Positions 1-7,793 are shown, numbered from the stretch's first letter. The stretch is 35,020 nt of DNA from CAZZGX01 sp964653715 (GCA_964653715.1 CAZZGX010000024.1:1-35020); one strand, 5' to 3'. The notes: generated from the sequence alone by a model not told the origin. Numbers and translations: made by a program.

Positions 1-19
1 ATTTAAAATCAAATAAAAT

Positions 20-43
20 ATCCTGATTGTGTTCAATCAGGAT
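20..43 (-). terminator. Rho-independent terminator of the class IV aminotransferase gene
   Basis: A perfect 10-bp stem (20-29 with 34-43) closes a 4-base loop. On the minus strand it is followed by an A/T-rich stretch with T runs (positions 19 down to 1). The stem overlaps the stop codon at 37-39, so termination is packed right onto the end of the gene. Confidence 0.75.
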
Positions 44-954
44 TTTGCGCGTTCGCAATATTCTTCTTCGTCTTTTTGAAGGACATTCATAATATACAGA
101 AGGACTTGATGCCGAACATCGAGCGGGTAATCTTCGATGAGCCTCACTGGCATGATTCTGCGTGATGTCGAAGAAATCCATGCGGCCTTGGTATGCCGCT
201 GAATTTCATCGAGCGCTATCTCTCGCTCCTCGACTTTAGCGCCGGCAGCTCGCAAGATTTTTATAATCGCTTTTCGCGTCACGCCTGCCAATACCGTACC
301 TTCCGGCGGGGTTACAACAACGTTCTCCACAACACAGAAAAAATTTGAGCTTGATCCTTCGTACACCAATCGCCTGCCAGTAACAGGATCGAGACGGAAG
401 TGCAACACCTCGTCATATTCTTTTTGCTCGATAGATGCTTTTTGCTTGCGAAACCGCCGCGCGTTCTCGTACCCTCCTGCGGGCGACTTTGCCCGCGGAT
501 TTGGCCGATGGTAAGGATGAAGCCCAAGATGCACGCCCGCGACGTACAGGGCGGGGCTAGGCGCCTCAAGCCGATATTCGATGATTTGAAGATGGGACGG
601 CCCGGATATGGAAAACCCATCTTTGGTCCCCGCAGAGCCGAAAATTTTGAGCATCCCGCGAGGAAAAAGAGAATAGTTCTTCTTGGCAACGCTCCGCGCT
701 TTCTCAAGAATATATTCTCTTGACCACTCGGCCGGGAGTTCGAGATCGATTGCTGATTCGAAAAAACGGTCAATGTGGTCTTCGAGTCGAATTGGGATAT
801 CCCTTTCTACGCGTATAGCCTCAAACCAATTGCCGCCGCGCTGCTCGCCGTAATCTATCTCGAGCGGGATTGATACATCACGGCGCGAACAAAAAACTGC
901 GCTGCTGCCATTATCCACAAAACCAATCGATCGTGTTGAGTCGTACTCAAACAT
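37..954 (-). CDS. Class IV PLP aminotransferase (branched-chain / D-amino-acid type)
   Basis: This is a 305-residue fold-type IV aminotransferase, the family of IlvE, D-amino-acid transaminase and aminodeoxychorismate lyase. The PLP lysine is probably K156 (RAKSPAGGY). It is followed by the usual YDEVLHF segment, the EGSSSNFF motif (199-206; E199 is the conserved PLP-pyridine ligand), TPPEGTVLAGVTR (215-227) and a C-terminal SSTSRRIMPV. Length is normal. The ATG at 954 is chosen because GGGGAGGT lies 5 bases upstream, a strong Shine-Dalgarno site. It is the last gene of a possible minus-strand unit (2623 to 37) and ends in its own terminator. The substrate cannot be read from sequence. A D-amino-acid transaminase feeding peptidoglycan would fit a cell with little amino-acid biosynthesis, but that is inference. 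Confidence 0.88.
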   Translation of the reverse strand: MFEYDSTRSIGFVDNGSSAVFCSRRDVSIPLEIDYGEQRGGNWFEAIRVERDIPIRLEDHIDRFFESAIDLELPAEWSREYILEKARSVAKKNYSLFPRGMLKIFGSAGTKDGFSISGPSHLQIIEYRLEAPSPALYVAGVHLGLHPYHRPNPRAKSPAGGYENARRFRKQKASIEQKEYDEVLHFRLDPVTGRRLVYEGSSSNFFCVVENVVVTPPEGTVLAGVTRKAIIKILRAAGAKVEEREIALDEIQRHTKAAWISSTSRRIMPVRLIEDYPLDVRHQVLLYIMNVLQKDEEEYCERAKS

Positions 955-1017
955 ACGTTACCTCCCCGACTGTAATAAGGACAGCCCACCTAGAGCGTAG
1001 CAAGAGCTAGTAAATTT

Positions 1018-1443
1018 TCAATACGCGATGAGGTCGCCTATCTTGATTTGGTTTTGGCCAACCCACCCACGGCTCACCTCCAGCACGTGATCGGCGAGCT
1101 CTGGTGAGGAGACAAAAACAATTCCCCGCTCCTGGACACTTGGCAGTGAATCTATGCCTATGACCGCGTGATCGCGGATCCATAGTATGTCGAGTGGAAT
1201 CAAGGTATCCTTATTCCAAAAAGAAAGTTTTTGCGCGTCCGGAAATTCAAAAAACATTCCATGATCAGCGGCTAAGCTCTTTCGGTTCATAAGCCCCCGC
1301 TCTCGCTCCACTTGGGTGCGGGCCCATTCAACGGTAAGCGAATGGCCATTTATTTGAATTGTCGAATCAGTACCGACATGATGATTTCCTATAAAAAGAA
1401 AAAAAAGGGCGAAGAGTGCCCCCGCCAGAAGAAAAAATTTCAT
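1018..1443 (-). CDS. DUF192 family secreted or membrane-anchored protein
   Basis: This 141-residue protein has an N-terminal hydrophobic segment (residues 2-19) that should act as a signal anchor, followed by a DUF192 domain. Visible family marks are the ERERGLMNR region (46-54), FFEFPDA, SFWNKDT (74-80; the family usually has FWM there), IPLDILWI (82-89) and VLEVSRG (120-126). The fold is known as a small beta barrel, but the biochemical role is not established. The domain should face the outside of the cytoplasmic membrane. The gene starts 6 bases after the stop of the membrane protein at 1450 and is probably co-transcribed with it. No Shine-Dalgarno site is obvious, so translation may be coupled. 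Confidence 0.85.
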   Translation of the reverse strand: MKFFLLAGALFALFFLFIGNHHVGTDSTIQINGHSLTVEWARTQVERERGLMNRKSLAADHGMFFEFPDAQKLSFWNKDTLIPLDILWIRDHAVIGIDSLPSVQERGIVFVSSPELADHVLEVSRGWVGQNQIKIGDLIAY

Positions 1444-1449
1444 GGGAGG

Positions 1450-1827
1450 CTAGAGCGATTTGAGATCTTGGTCGACGTCTTGAAACTCTTTGTCGCTTGA
1501 GACCGCGTCAACATTCAGACTATCGAGATCGCTTGAGATAGATGTAGATATATCGCTTTCAAGAGGAAGTCTTTGTGGCGCAAGGGAAACCGCGGACTCG
1601 CTCGTTTCGCTTGACGGCCCTACATTGTTGGCGGCGTCTCCTTGAGAAAGGTAAAGGACATAAATGGCGATGGCAATTACAACGAGAACGATAACGATAA
1701 AAAGAGCGATAAGCCCCGACCTATTGTGCGTACGCATGTCCATACTTTGCATATTCATATTTTGCGTTGGTTCCATAATGTTTTTAGTGATCGGCTTCTC
1801 CACCCTCACGGTCGTCATCATCGACAT
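1450..1827 (-). CDS. Single-pass membrane protein, unknown function
   Basis: I do not recognise a family. The protein has about 125 residues: a Met-rich polar N-terminus, one strong membrane helix (about residues 38-60, mostly I/V/L/A), then an acidic Ser/Asp-rich tail probably outside the cell (repeated SD, SSD and DVD patterns). The start is uncertain. An ATG at 1827 is preferred because AGGA sits 9 bases upstream. It overlaps the coiled-coil gene by 44 bases. An ATG at 1776 would avoid the overlap but has no good ribosome site. It lies between the secreted coiled-coil gene and the DUF192 gene, so all three may form one envelope-associated unit. Confidence 0.6.
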   Translation of the reverse strand: MSMMTTVRVEKPITKNIMEPTQNMNMQSMDMRTHNRSGLIALFIVIVLVVIAIAIYVLYLSQGDAANNVGPSSETSESAVSLAPQRLPLESDISTSISSDLDSLNVDAVSSDKEFQDVDQDLKSL

Positions 1828-2623
1828 TAGTAATATTCCTAAGCGCAAAGGCCGCATCTCCTATGGCTTTGCGCGCTGCCACAACCGCATCTCGTACTTT
1901 TTGAATATCTTCATGGAGAGCACGCCGACTCGCGCTCACGGCGGGCCCGAGTTTATCTTCCGTTGTTATGTTGAGCGGATAGGTTTTGCCGGCAAATTCT
2001 TGTACCTTCGCGCGCGCCGCGTCAATAAGAGGGCGTGCGGCGGTAATGGCTGTTGTGACTCGAGAAACATCTTTTCCTGTAGCCGCCGCCTTGTCGGCGC
2101 GCGATTGAATGCGCGCAAGAATCTCATCAAGGCGATCGAGCACCTTGGTAAAATGGTCTACAAATTTGTCATGGATTTCGTCAAGCCGTTTATCGAGACG
2201 TTCTACAAGATTCTTTTTGCGCTCATCGCGCATGGAAGCAAGCTTATCATGGAGCTCCTTTCGGTAGGACTCTATTTTGATTTTTGCTTCATCCCGAAGC
2301 TTTTTTATGTTTTGATGCATCGTATCACGCGTCTCTTGTATATCTTGGTGCATCTGGCGGCGGCGCTCCTCAATCTGCTGCGGCGTAAGACCTGCATTTC
2401 CAAGCCGCGTATCAACACGCTCATTTTTGACCTCTGTGCGCGTTTCCTCATGCGTTGACTGAACGTTTGAACGAAGATCTTCGCGCGTATCTTTCCGCTG
2501 GGTGCGAAAATCACGAATCGCATCCAGCCGCCCGCCCGGTGTTGTCGTTTGGGCGACAGCAATAGAAACTAACGCAAGAGAAATAACGAGAAAACCAGTT
2601 GAAATAGAAGGGATTTTTTTCAT
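1784..2623 (-). CDS. Secreted coiled-coil protein, unknown function
   Basis: This 279-residue protein has a clear Sec signal peptide (residues 1-24, Lys-rich start, hydrophobic core, AVA cleavage site before Q25). The rest is almost entirely charged helix: long runs rich in R/K/E/D/Q with heptad-like spacing from about 35 to 190, including tandem short motifs of the ETRD and HQDIQETRDTMHQNIK type. A less charged helical part follows, then an acidic tail (DDDD near the C-terminus). No enzymatic motif is visible. It should be exported and form an elongated coiled coil. It heads the minus-strand unit running to 37. A TATAAT on the minus strand at 2650-2655 gives a leader of about 20 to 25 bases. 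Confidence 0.75.
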   Translation of the reverse strand: MKKIPSISTGFLVISLALVSIAVAQTTTPGGRLDAIRDFRTQRKDTREDLRSNVQSTHEETRTEVKNERVDTRLGNAGLTPQQIEERRRQMHQDIQETRDTMHQNIKKLRDEAKIKIESYRKELHDKLASMRDERKKNLVERLDKRLDEIHDKFVDHFTKVLDRLDEILARIQSRADKAAATGKDVSRVTTAITAARPLIDAARAKVQEFAGKTYPLNITTEDKLGPAVSASRRALHEDIQKVRDAVVAARKAIGDAAFALRNITNVDDDDREGGEADH

Positions 2624-2649
2624 AGAATATAGCTGTAACGATTTAATTC

Positions 2650-2655
2650 ATTATA
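2650..2655 (-). promoter_or_regulatory. Candidate -10 element for the coiled-coil gene
   Basis: TATAAT reads on the minus strand 26 bases upstream of the ATG at 2623. No convincing -35 is seen 16 to 18 bases further upstream. Confidence 0.4.
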
Positions 2656-2685
2656 CCGAACCCTGGGGGCGCCGTACAGAGAGCA

Positions 2686-2714
2686 TTGTGCATATCTTCG
2701 AAAAATGATATTCT
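2686..2714 (+). promoter_or_regulatory. Candidate promoter for typA
   Basis: TTGTGC (2686-2691) and TATTCT (2709-2714) are separated by 17 bases on the plus strand. Both hexamers are only partly consensus. The predicted transcript would start about 20 bases before the preferred typA start at 2741. Confidence 0.35.
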
Positions 2715-2740
2715 TGGCCAACTGTTTTCATAAGAATTAT

Positions 2741-4552
2741 ATGAATGATACAAAAATTAGAAATATCGCCATAATCGCGCATATCGACCACGGTAAAACA
2801 ACGCTCGTGGATTTCCTGTTGAAACAAGCGCACAGTTTCCGTGAAAATTCCGAAGAGATGGCGCAATCGCTGATTATGGACTCAAACGACCTTGAGCGCG
2901 AGCGCGGCATTACCATACTCGCGAAAAACACTTCGATCCACTACAAAGAATACACGATCAATATTATCGATACGCCGGGACACGCTGATTTTGGCGGAGA
3001 GGTTGAACGAACGCTCAATATGGCCGAGGGATGTTTGCTTCTCGTAGACGCACAAGAGGGGCCGATGCCACAAACACGCTTTGTCCTCGAAAAAGCGCTC
3101 GAGCTTGATTTGCAGCCAATCGTCATCATCAATAAAATCGACAAGGCCGCTAGGCGAGTCACAGAAGTAATAGAAGAAATCCATACGCTCTTTTTGGATC
3201 TCGCGCATCACGAATCCCAACTTGAATTTCCGGTGCTCTTTGCGATTGGCCGCGAAGGAAAAGTATTTGAATCGCTTCCTGAAGGAAACCCAACAGACGC
3301 CGCGGGATCGCTTGAACCTCTTTTTGAAAAAATAATCGAGACAATTCCGCCGCCCTCTGGAAATCCGGAGGAGCCGTTTCAGATGCGTGTTACCGCGCTT
3401 GATTATGATGATTTTAAGGGTTCGTATGCCATTGGAAAAATCGCGCGCGGAACAGCAAAAGCAAAAATCGCGATTTCAATCATTAGCGCTGATGGCGATA
3501 CCCGTGCCGGGCGAATCGAAGGAATTTTCATCTGGGACGGGCTCCATCGAAAAGAAGTCCCCACGGCATCCGCAGGCGAAATCGTGGCGCTTACGGGACT
3601 TGAAAAAATTTCGATTAACACGACGCTCACCGATCCCGCGCACCCCGAAGCGCTCCCCGCTATTTCAATCGAGGAGCCGACGCTCAAGATTGCAATCGGC
3701 GCCAATACTTCTCCGTTTGTCGGACGCGATGGATCGCTTGTAACCATGCGGCAGCTGGGCGATCGGCTCAAAAAAGAACTTGAAACGAACGTCAGCCTCG
3801 GGATGGAAGATCTTGGGGATTCGTTTCTTCTTTCAGGCAGGGGCGAATTGCATCTCTCGATACTTCTTGAAACACTCCGCCGCGAAGGATTTGAATTTGA
3901 AGTATCAAAACCGAGTGTTGTCACGAAAATTGAAAACGGCATAGAGCGCGAACCCTACGAAGAAGTGCTCATCGATGTTCCGGAAAAACATCGCGGCGTC
4001 ATTATCAGTGAACTTTCAAAACGAAAAGCCGAACTCAAAGACACATTTGCGCACGGCTCTGATATCCGCTTTGTCTATGAGATGCCGACACGGTCGATTT
4101 TGGGACTTCGGAACGTACTGGTCATTCTGACGCGAGGTTCTTTTGTGTTGAACTCGCGCTTTCTTCGTTTTGACCGAGTAACCACAGAGATTCAAAAAAC
4201 GCGCCGCGGGGCGCTTATCGCCTATGAATCAGGAAAGGCGCTCGCATTCGGGCTCAACATTGCGCAAGGGCGCGGACGAACATTTATTGAGCCGGGCACC
4301 GAAGTGTATGAAGGAATGATCGTCGGCGAGAATGCAAAAGACGAAGATTTGGAAATCAACGTCTGTAAAGGAAAAGAGCTGACCAATATGCGCTCGAAAT
4401 CGAGCGACGGCATCATACAGCTCGCACCTGCCACACAGATGAGCCTTGAAGAAGCGCTCGATTTCATCGAAGACAACGAACTTCTCGAGATAACACCAAA
4501 AAACATCCGTCTCCGCAAGAAACATCTAACGAAAGATAAAAGAAAAAGATAA
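2741..4552 (+). CDS. typA: Ribosome-associated GTPase TypA/BipA
   Basis: This is a 603-residue translational GTPase of the TypA/BipA family, which binds 70S ribosomes and helps assembly and translation under stress. G1 is AHIDHGKT (13-20), G2 is the RERGITILAKN region, G3 is DTPGHADF (77-84) and G4 is NKID (131-134). Domain II, the two EF-G-like alpha/beta domains and the BipA-specific C-terminal domain follow in order, and the length is typical. The ATG at 2741 is preferred over 2705 because family members begin a few residues before the first beta strand. No strong Shine-Dalgarno site precedes either start. It is one of few plus-strand genes and converges on the RRM gene, with which it shares a terminator. 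Confidence 0.97.
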   Translation: MNDTKIRNIAIIAHIDHGKTTLVDFLLKQAHSFRENSEEMAQSLIMDSNDLERERGITILAKNTSIHYKEYTINIIDTPGHADFGGEVERTLNMAEGCLLLVDAQEGPMPQTRFVLEKALELDLQPIVIINKIDKAARRVTEVIEEIHTLFLDLAHHESQLEFPVLFAIGREGKVFESLPEGNPTDAAGSLEPLFEKIIETIPPPSGNPEEPFQMRVTALDYDDFKGSYAIGKIARGTAKAKIAISIISADGDTRAGRIEGIFIWDGLHRKEVPTASAGEIVALTGLEKISINTTLTDPAHPEALPAISIEEPTLKIAIGANTSPFVGRDGSLVTMRQLGDRLKKELETNVSLGMEDLGDSFLLSGRGELHLSILLETLRREGFEFEVSKPSVVTKIENGIEREPYEEVLIDVPEKHRGVIISELSKRKAELKDTFAHGSDIRFVYEMPTRSILGLRNVLVILTRGSFVLNSRFLRFDRVTTEIQKTRRGALIAYESGKALAFGLNIAQGRGRTFIEPGTEVYEGMIVGENAKDEDLEINVCKGKELTNMRSKSSDGIIQLAPATQMSLEEALDFIEDNELLEITPKNIRLRKKHLTKDKRKR

Positions 4553-4572
4553 GAGTACGCGAAAATAAAAAA

Positions 4573-4597
4573 CCCCCGCTATAGCGGGGGGTTTTTT
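4573..4597. terminator. Bidirectional terminator between typA and the RRM gene
   Basis: A perfect palindrome (CCCCCGCTA at 4573-4581 with TAGCGGGGG at 4582-4590) is flanked by six A on the left (4567-4572) and six T on the right (4592-4597). It can end transcripts from both converging genes. Confidence 0.9.
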
Positions 4598-4605
4598 ATT
4601 TGGTA

Positions 4606-4932
4606 TTACCAGTTTGACCGCTGACCACCACCACCGAAACCGCGGTTTCCGTAACCGCCGCCGTCTCGCCGTGGAGGCCGAGGAGTCATGGGTCGGGCTT
4701 CGTTGACGGTAAGCTTCCGTCCATCGAGTTCTTTTCCATTCCACATTTCGATTGCGCTTTGAGCTTCATCATCGTTTGCCATTTCCACAAAGCCAAAACC
4801 TTTCGAGCGACCCGACATCTTATCCATGATGATCGTGGCCGACTCAACGGCTCCTGCCTGCGCGAATGAGCTTCTCAAAGTTTCATCGCTGGTGCTGTAG
4901 GAAAGCCCCCCAACGTATAACTTCTTTGCCAT
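4606..4932 (-). CDS. Single-RRM glycine-rich RNA-binding protein
   Basis: This 108-residue protein has one RNA-recognition motif: RNP2 is LYVGGL (5-10) and RNP1 is KGFGFVEM (44-51), with the aromatic residues that stack on RNA bases present in both. A short Arg/Gly-rich tail follows (about 80-108, PRPPRRDGGGYGNRGFGGGG). This layout matches bacterial (for example cyanobacterial) small RRM proteins that act as cytoplasmic RNA chaperones, often in cold stress. No Shine-Dalgarno site precedes the ATG. The gene has its own promoter far upstream (5052-5079) and a leader of more than 100 bases that can fold, which would suit post-transcriptional control. The regulation is inference. Confidence 0.95.
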   Translation of the reverse strand: MAKKLYVGGLSYSTSDETLRSSFAQAGAVESATIIMDKMSGRSKGFGFVEMANDDEAQSAIEMWNGKELDGRKLTVNEARPMTPRPPRRDGGGYGNRGFGGGGQRSNW

Positions 4933-4954
4933 GTAAATCGTGTATCACTAATAT

Positions 4955-5006
4955 GTAAGGCGACCTCTCTACACTTCTTTTTCCTCTGATGCGCTAGGCG
5001 CCTTAC
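4955..5006 (-). promoter_or_regulatory. Stem-loop in the long 5' leader of the RRM gene
   Basis: An 8-bp perfect inverted repeat (GTAAGGCG at 4955-4962, CGCCTTAC at 4999-5006) encloses a 36-base purine-rich loop in the predicted mRNA leader. It lies 22 bases upstream of the start codon. Confidence 0.45.
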
Positions 5007-5051
5007 GGGCTTCACGATGAGCAAAAACGTGTTGAGAAACTTACATCCCGC

Positions 5052-5079
5052 ATTATACACGGAATCCTGGTAAAAGCAA
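5052..5079 (-). promoter_or_regulatory. Promoter of the RRM gene
   Basis: On the minus strand TTGCTT (5074-5079) and a perfect TATAAT (5052-5057) are 16 bases apart. Transcription should start near 5045, giving a leader of about 110 bases. Confidence 0.6.
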
Positions 5080-5096
5080 GAGGCGGCATAGGCTTG

Positions 5097-5954
5097 CTAT
5101 ATAATGAAAACGCCGCCAAGGAGAGTGGTCCGCACGTAGAACGCGGCGCCTAAGAGGATGAGGAGCAAGCAGCCGTAGAGGATATGTCGCGGGTGTTGCC
5201 GTTCTATTTCAATAAAAATCGCAAAAAGAAGAGCCGCGGCAATAAGAATGGCGATTGCTCCATAGATGGTACTCAAGAAACTTTTTGGCGCTGTGATGAT
5301 TTTTGCAAACGATGAAGCGCGCGGAGTCTCTTGGGCAGGCGGCGCGGGTGGAGCTGGAGAAATCACTTGAGCTGAGGCCGCGATACCGCTCGAGCGCGCG
5401 GGATTGCCAAACATCTCGACAACAAAGGTTGTATCGTATCCTTGATACCGCCCACGCGCCGTGGCGATGCCAATTTGCGTAAAATTGCCGTTTAAGATGT
5501 TCGCGCGGTGTCCGGGAGAATTCATCCACGCTTTCTCCACGTCTTCCGAATCAGAAAAAAAGATCGCGAGATTTTCTCCTGCCTGGGTAAAAGAATATCC
5601 CGCCTCCCCCATCCAATGCCATGGGCTCAGGCCTTCCGGACTAAAGTGCGCAAAATACCCCTTCGCAACCATGTCCGCAGCTTTGCGGCGCGCAGCCTCT
5701 TCAAGAAGCGGATTTACCGTGAGCGTACGCTTGCTACCAGCAAGGCGGTCATAATTGGTAAGATCCACAAGTACCGCAGGAAAAATTTCAGCAAAAAGAT
5801 CAGTTTTGTTGTTTATAATTGGAGGGAAAAAAGAAACAACAAAAAGAAGAACGACTACGCCCGCAATGAGCGTGACACTTGCCTCGCGTAAAATATGCGG
5901 TGCGTAGTCATTCTCTTCATGCGGGATAAAATATTTTTTTAAGACTTTTTTCAT
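5097..5954 (-). CDS. CAP-domain (SCP/PR1-like) membrane protein
   Basis: This 285-residue protein has a membrane helix at about 26-46, an extracytoplasmic CAP domain at about 60-185, a Pro/Ala linker (199-212) and two C-terminal membrane helices (about 229-249 and 258-277). CAP signatures are clear: AHFSPEG (102-108, H103), GENLA (126-130), AWMNSPGHRANIL (142-154, H149) and QIGIA (160-164), so the two His and the Glu of the CAP cavity are present. Bacterial CAP proteins are mostly of unknown activity. The domain should be anchored at both ends on the outer face of the membrane. The gene begins 11 bases after the stop of the 5966 gene and may be co-transcribed with it. Confidence 0.9.
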   Translation of the reverse strand: MKKVLKKYFIPHEENDYAPHILREASVTLIAGVVVLLFVVSFFPPIINNKTDLFAEIFPAVLVDLTNYDRLAGSKRTLTVNPLLEEAARRKAADMVAKGYFAHFSPEGLSPWHWMGEAGYSFTQAGENLAIFFSDSEDVEKAWMNSPGHRANILNGNFTQIGIATARGRYQGYDTTFVVEMFGNPARSSGIAASAQVISPAPPAPPAQETPRASSFAKIITAPKSFLSTIYGAIAILIAAALLFAIFIEIERQHPRHILYGCLLLILLGAAFYVRTTLLGGVFII

Positions 5955-5965
5955 CCGAATAAAGA

Positions 5966-6295
5966 TTAAACTTTGTTTCTTGCTAAGTACGCGAAAGAGA
6001 AAAAATAGCTCTCGAGATCGGCAAGCGAGCTTTTGTACTCACTACCGCCGGATATCGCATCGCAAAAGACTTCACGGGCGCGGGCAAGTTCGAAACGACG
6101 GCCTGCCCATCGCTGGTCTCGAAGTGTCAAATCAAAAAGCTCTAACGCGCGATCGGCAGCATGTCGAAAGTTGCCTTCATCTCGACCTTGCCAGCGACTG
6201 GCACGACTTACTTCGCTACCGATATTCCCAAGCTGTTCTGGGAGTGTCAGCGTTTGCCAACGTCCTTCTGCCAATGTCGTGTGTTGAAATGCCAT
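5966..6295 (-). CDS. Hypothetical small helical protein paired with DUF5674
   Basis: I do not recognise a named family with certainty. The 109 residues are mostly amphipathic helices (for example the stretch around FRHAADRALELFDLTLRD and the C-terminal DLESYFFSFAYLARNKV). This suggests a small helical bundle, loosely like the four-helix-bundle proteins related to 23S rRNA intervening-sequence ORFs. The ATG (6293-6295) directly follows the TAA of the DUF5674 gene (6296-6298), so translation is very likely coupled and the two products may act together. No signal peptide or catalytic motif is seen. Confidence 0.65.
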   Translation of the reverse strand: MAFQHTTLAEGRWQTLTLPEQLGNIGSEVSRASRWQGRDEGNFRHAADRALELFDLTLRDQRWAGRRFELARAREVFCDAISGGSEYKSSLADLESYFFSFAYLARNKV

Positions 6296-6646
6296 TTATC
6301 CAACAATGAGTTTTTTGACTATCTCTTCGACTTTTTCTCGTATTGCCGCGTCTCCCACATCTCTCGAACGGTTTCCGAGCGCCGGCTTTATGTTAACCAT
6401 TGAATTAAATTCAACAAATTCATCGCCTGATTTATCAGGGTAGAGATTCACTCCCCACGTATGCTCCCGCTTTGAGCCTTCGTTTTCCATGAGCACGACC
6501 TCTTCGTCAGCGTGAAGTTCTCCGCCGATCGCCATAATACCCTGCTCAACGTCAACGACCGCTTTCACCATGTCGCCAAATTGCACTTTCGCGATCTTTC
6601 TCAAGTCTTCTTTCGATATGGAATTTTTTACAACCTGTACGTGCAT
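6296..6646 (-). CDS. DUF5674 family protein
   Basis: This 116-residue protein matches what I know of DUF5674: FGDMVKAVVDVEQGI (23-37), GGELHADEEVVL (41-52), the WGVNLYP patch (64-70) and NSMVNIKPALGNRSRDV (81-97), followed by a C-terminal helix. No function has been established for the family. The conserved H45, D47 and E48 plus N/R-rich motif could bind a metal or nucleic acid, but that is a guess. It is the first gene of a tightly coupled pair with the 5966 gene. A TATAGT -10 element sits 7 bases before the ATG and there is no Shine-Dalgarno site, so the mRNA may be leaderless. Confidence 0.8.
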   Translation of the reverse strand: MHVQVVKNSISKEDLRKIAKVQFGDMVKAVVDVEQGIMAIGGELHADEEVVLMENEGSKREHTWGVNLYPDKSGDEFVEFNSMVNIKPALGNRSRDVGDAAIREKVEEIVKKLIVG

Positions 6647-6653
6647 ATGTATT

Positions 6654-6659
6654 ACTATA
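6654..6659 (-). promoter_or_regulatory. -10 element placing the DUF5674 start at the 5' end of its mRNA
   Basis: TATAGT on the minus strand is followed by 7 bases and then ATG (6646). The -35 region is A/T-rich but poor in consensus. Confidence 0.45.
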
Positions 6660-6688
6660 CCCTTTTTATGTGCCTTTAAAATATACTA

Positions 6689-7735
6689 CTACTCCTGAAT
6701 AAATGAGAGATCGTGTGGTTGACTTTCGCGTACCGCCGCTTTTGTCACAAAGATAAAACGCGCTTTTTGTTGAAATTGAATTATATTCCGAGATCCTACA
6801 TACCCCATCGCAATGCGTAGCCCCCCGTTTAGATACTCGATCACTTCGGCAACGGCGCCTCGATACGGAACGAGAGCGGCAACTCCTTCCGGTACAGCGT
6901 GTTTTCCCCGCGCGAGATATCTGTCTCGAGAATAGCTAGAAGCGAGAACATCTCGAGAACCCATTCCGCGATATTCTTTATACTTCTTGCCAGCCCTTAC
7001 AACCACTTTACCCGGCGCCTCAAGCGTACCAGCTAAAAGATTGCCTATCATCACCGCTGAAGCTCCCGCCGCTATGGCCTTTGCAACATCGCCTGACGTA
7101 CGAATACCCCCGTCCGCAATCACTGGAACACCTCTTTTTTTGGCAACACGCGCCACTTCCATGATCGCAGAAAATTGAGGTACTCCGACGCCGCTTATCA
7201 CTCTCGTAGTGCAAATAGAGCCTGGGCCGACGCCGACTTTAATACCATCAGCAAAACGAGTAATCGCTTCCGCTGCTTCTTTGGTTGCAATATTCCCGAC
7301 AATAATTTTCGCTTTCTTTAAAGATCGTTTGATAATTTGTGCGCTTTTTATGACATTGGTGTTATGACCGTGGGCACAATCTATGATGATAAGATCGCAT
7401 CCCGCTTTTTCAAGAGCTACTGCACGCGAGACATCAAACGGACCGCAAGCGGCACCCGCTCGTACCTTCATTCGTTTTACATTTTTGACCATCTGTATCT
7501 GGCGTTCAGGAGAACAATTTCTATGCAGAACGCCGATCCCACCGAGTTGACCAAGCTTTATGGCCATTTTTTCTTCTGTCACACGATCCATGGCAGCTGA
7601 AAGTATCGGCGTGGAAATAAAAAATCCACGCGCAATCGTGGTTTTTAACTCAACCTGAGACGGCTCGACATTGCTGGATGATGGCCGTATGAGCACATCA
7701 TCAAAAGTAAACCCCTGTTTGAATTGACTTTCCAT
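6689..7735 (-). CDS. guaB: IMP dehydrogenase lacking CBS domains
   Basis: This 348-residue enzyme oxidises IMP to XMP with NAD, the committed step of GMP synthesis. Visible are FTFDDVLIRP (9-18), GIGVLHRN (66-73), the catalytic loop GVGPGSICTTR with C175, GGIRTSGD, GNLLAGT, EYRGMGS and the flap RDRY followed by VPEGVAALVPYRG. The flap pair and VPYRG favour IMP dehydrogenase over GMP reductase. The two CBS domains (about 120 residues) that normally interrupt the barrel are missing: the chain goes from VKNVKRMK straight to VRAGAACG near residue 90. Purine-nucleotide control through CBS is therefore absent. The ATG at 7735 is preferred over 7768, because a promoter occupies 7741-7768 and the first family residues start here. 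Confidence 0.95.
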   Translation of the reverse strand: MESQFKQGFTFDDVLIRPSSSNVEPSQVELKTTIARGFFISTPILSAAMDRVTEEKMAIKLGQLGGIGVLHRNCSPERQIQMVKNVKRMKVRAGAACGPFDVSRAVALEKAGCDLIIIDCAHGHNTNVIKSAQIIKRSLKKAKIIVGNIATKEAAEAITRFADGIKVGVGPGSICTTRVISGVGVPQFSAIMEVARVAKKRGVPVIADGGIRTSGDVAKAIAAGASAVMIGNLLAGTLEAPGKVVVRAGKKYKEYRGMGSRDVLASSYSRDRYLARGKHAVPEGVAALVPYRGAVAEVIEYLNGGLRIAMGYVGSRNIIQFQQKARFIFVTKAAVRESQPHDLSFIQE

Positions 7736-7740
7736 GACCC

Positions 7741-7768
7741 ATTGTATCAGGTCAGACAAAAGAATCAA
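7741..7768 (-). promoter_or_regulatory. guaB promoter giving a leaderless or near-leaderless mRNA
   Basis: TTGATT (7763-7768) and TACAAT (7741-7746) are 16 bases apart on the minus strand. Only 5 bases separate the -10 from the ATG at 7735, so transcription should start at or next to the start codon. Confidence 0.6.
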
Positions 7769-7793
7769 TTGCTACATATATAAATGTGCATAT

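Noticed and set aside
1664..2458. 264-codon open frame on the plus strand opposite the coiled-coil gene
   Set aside because: The minus-strand frame has a proper signal peptide and coiled-coil pattern, and the plus frame shows no recognisable domain. It is read as a shadow of repetitive charged codons.
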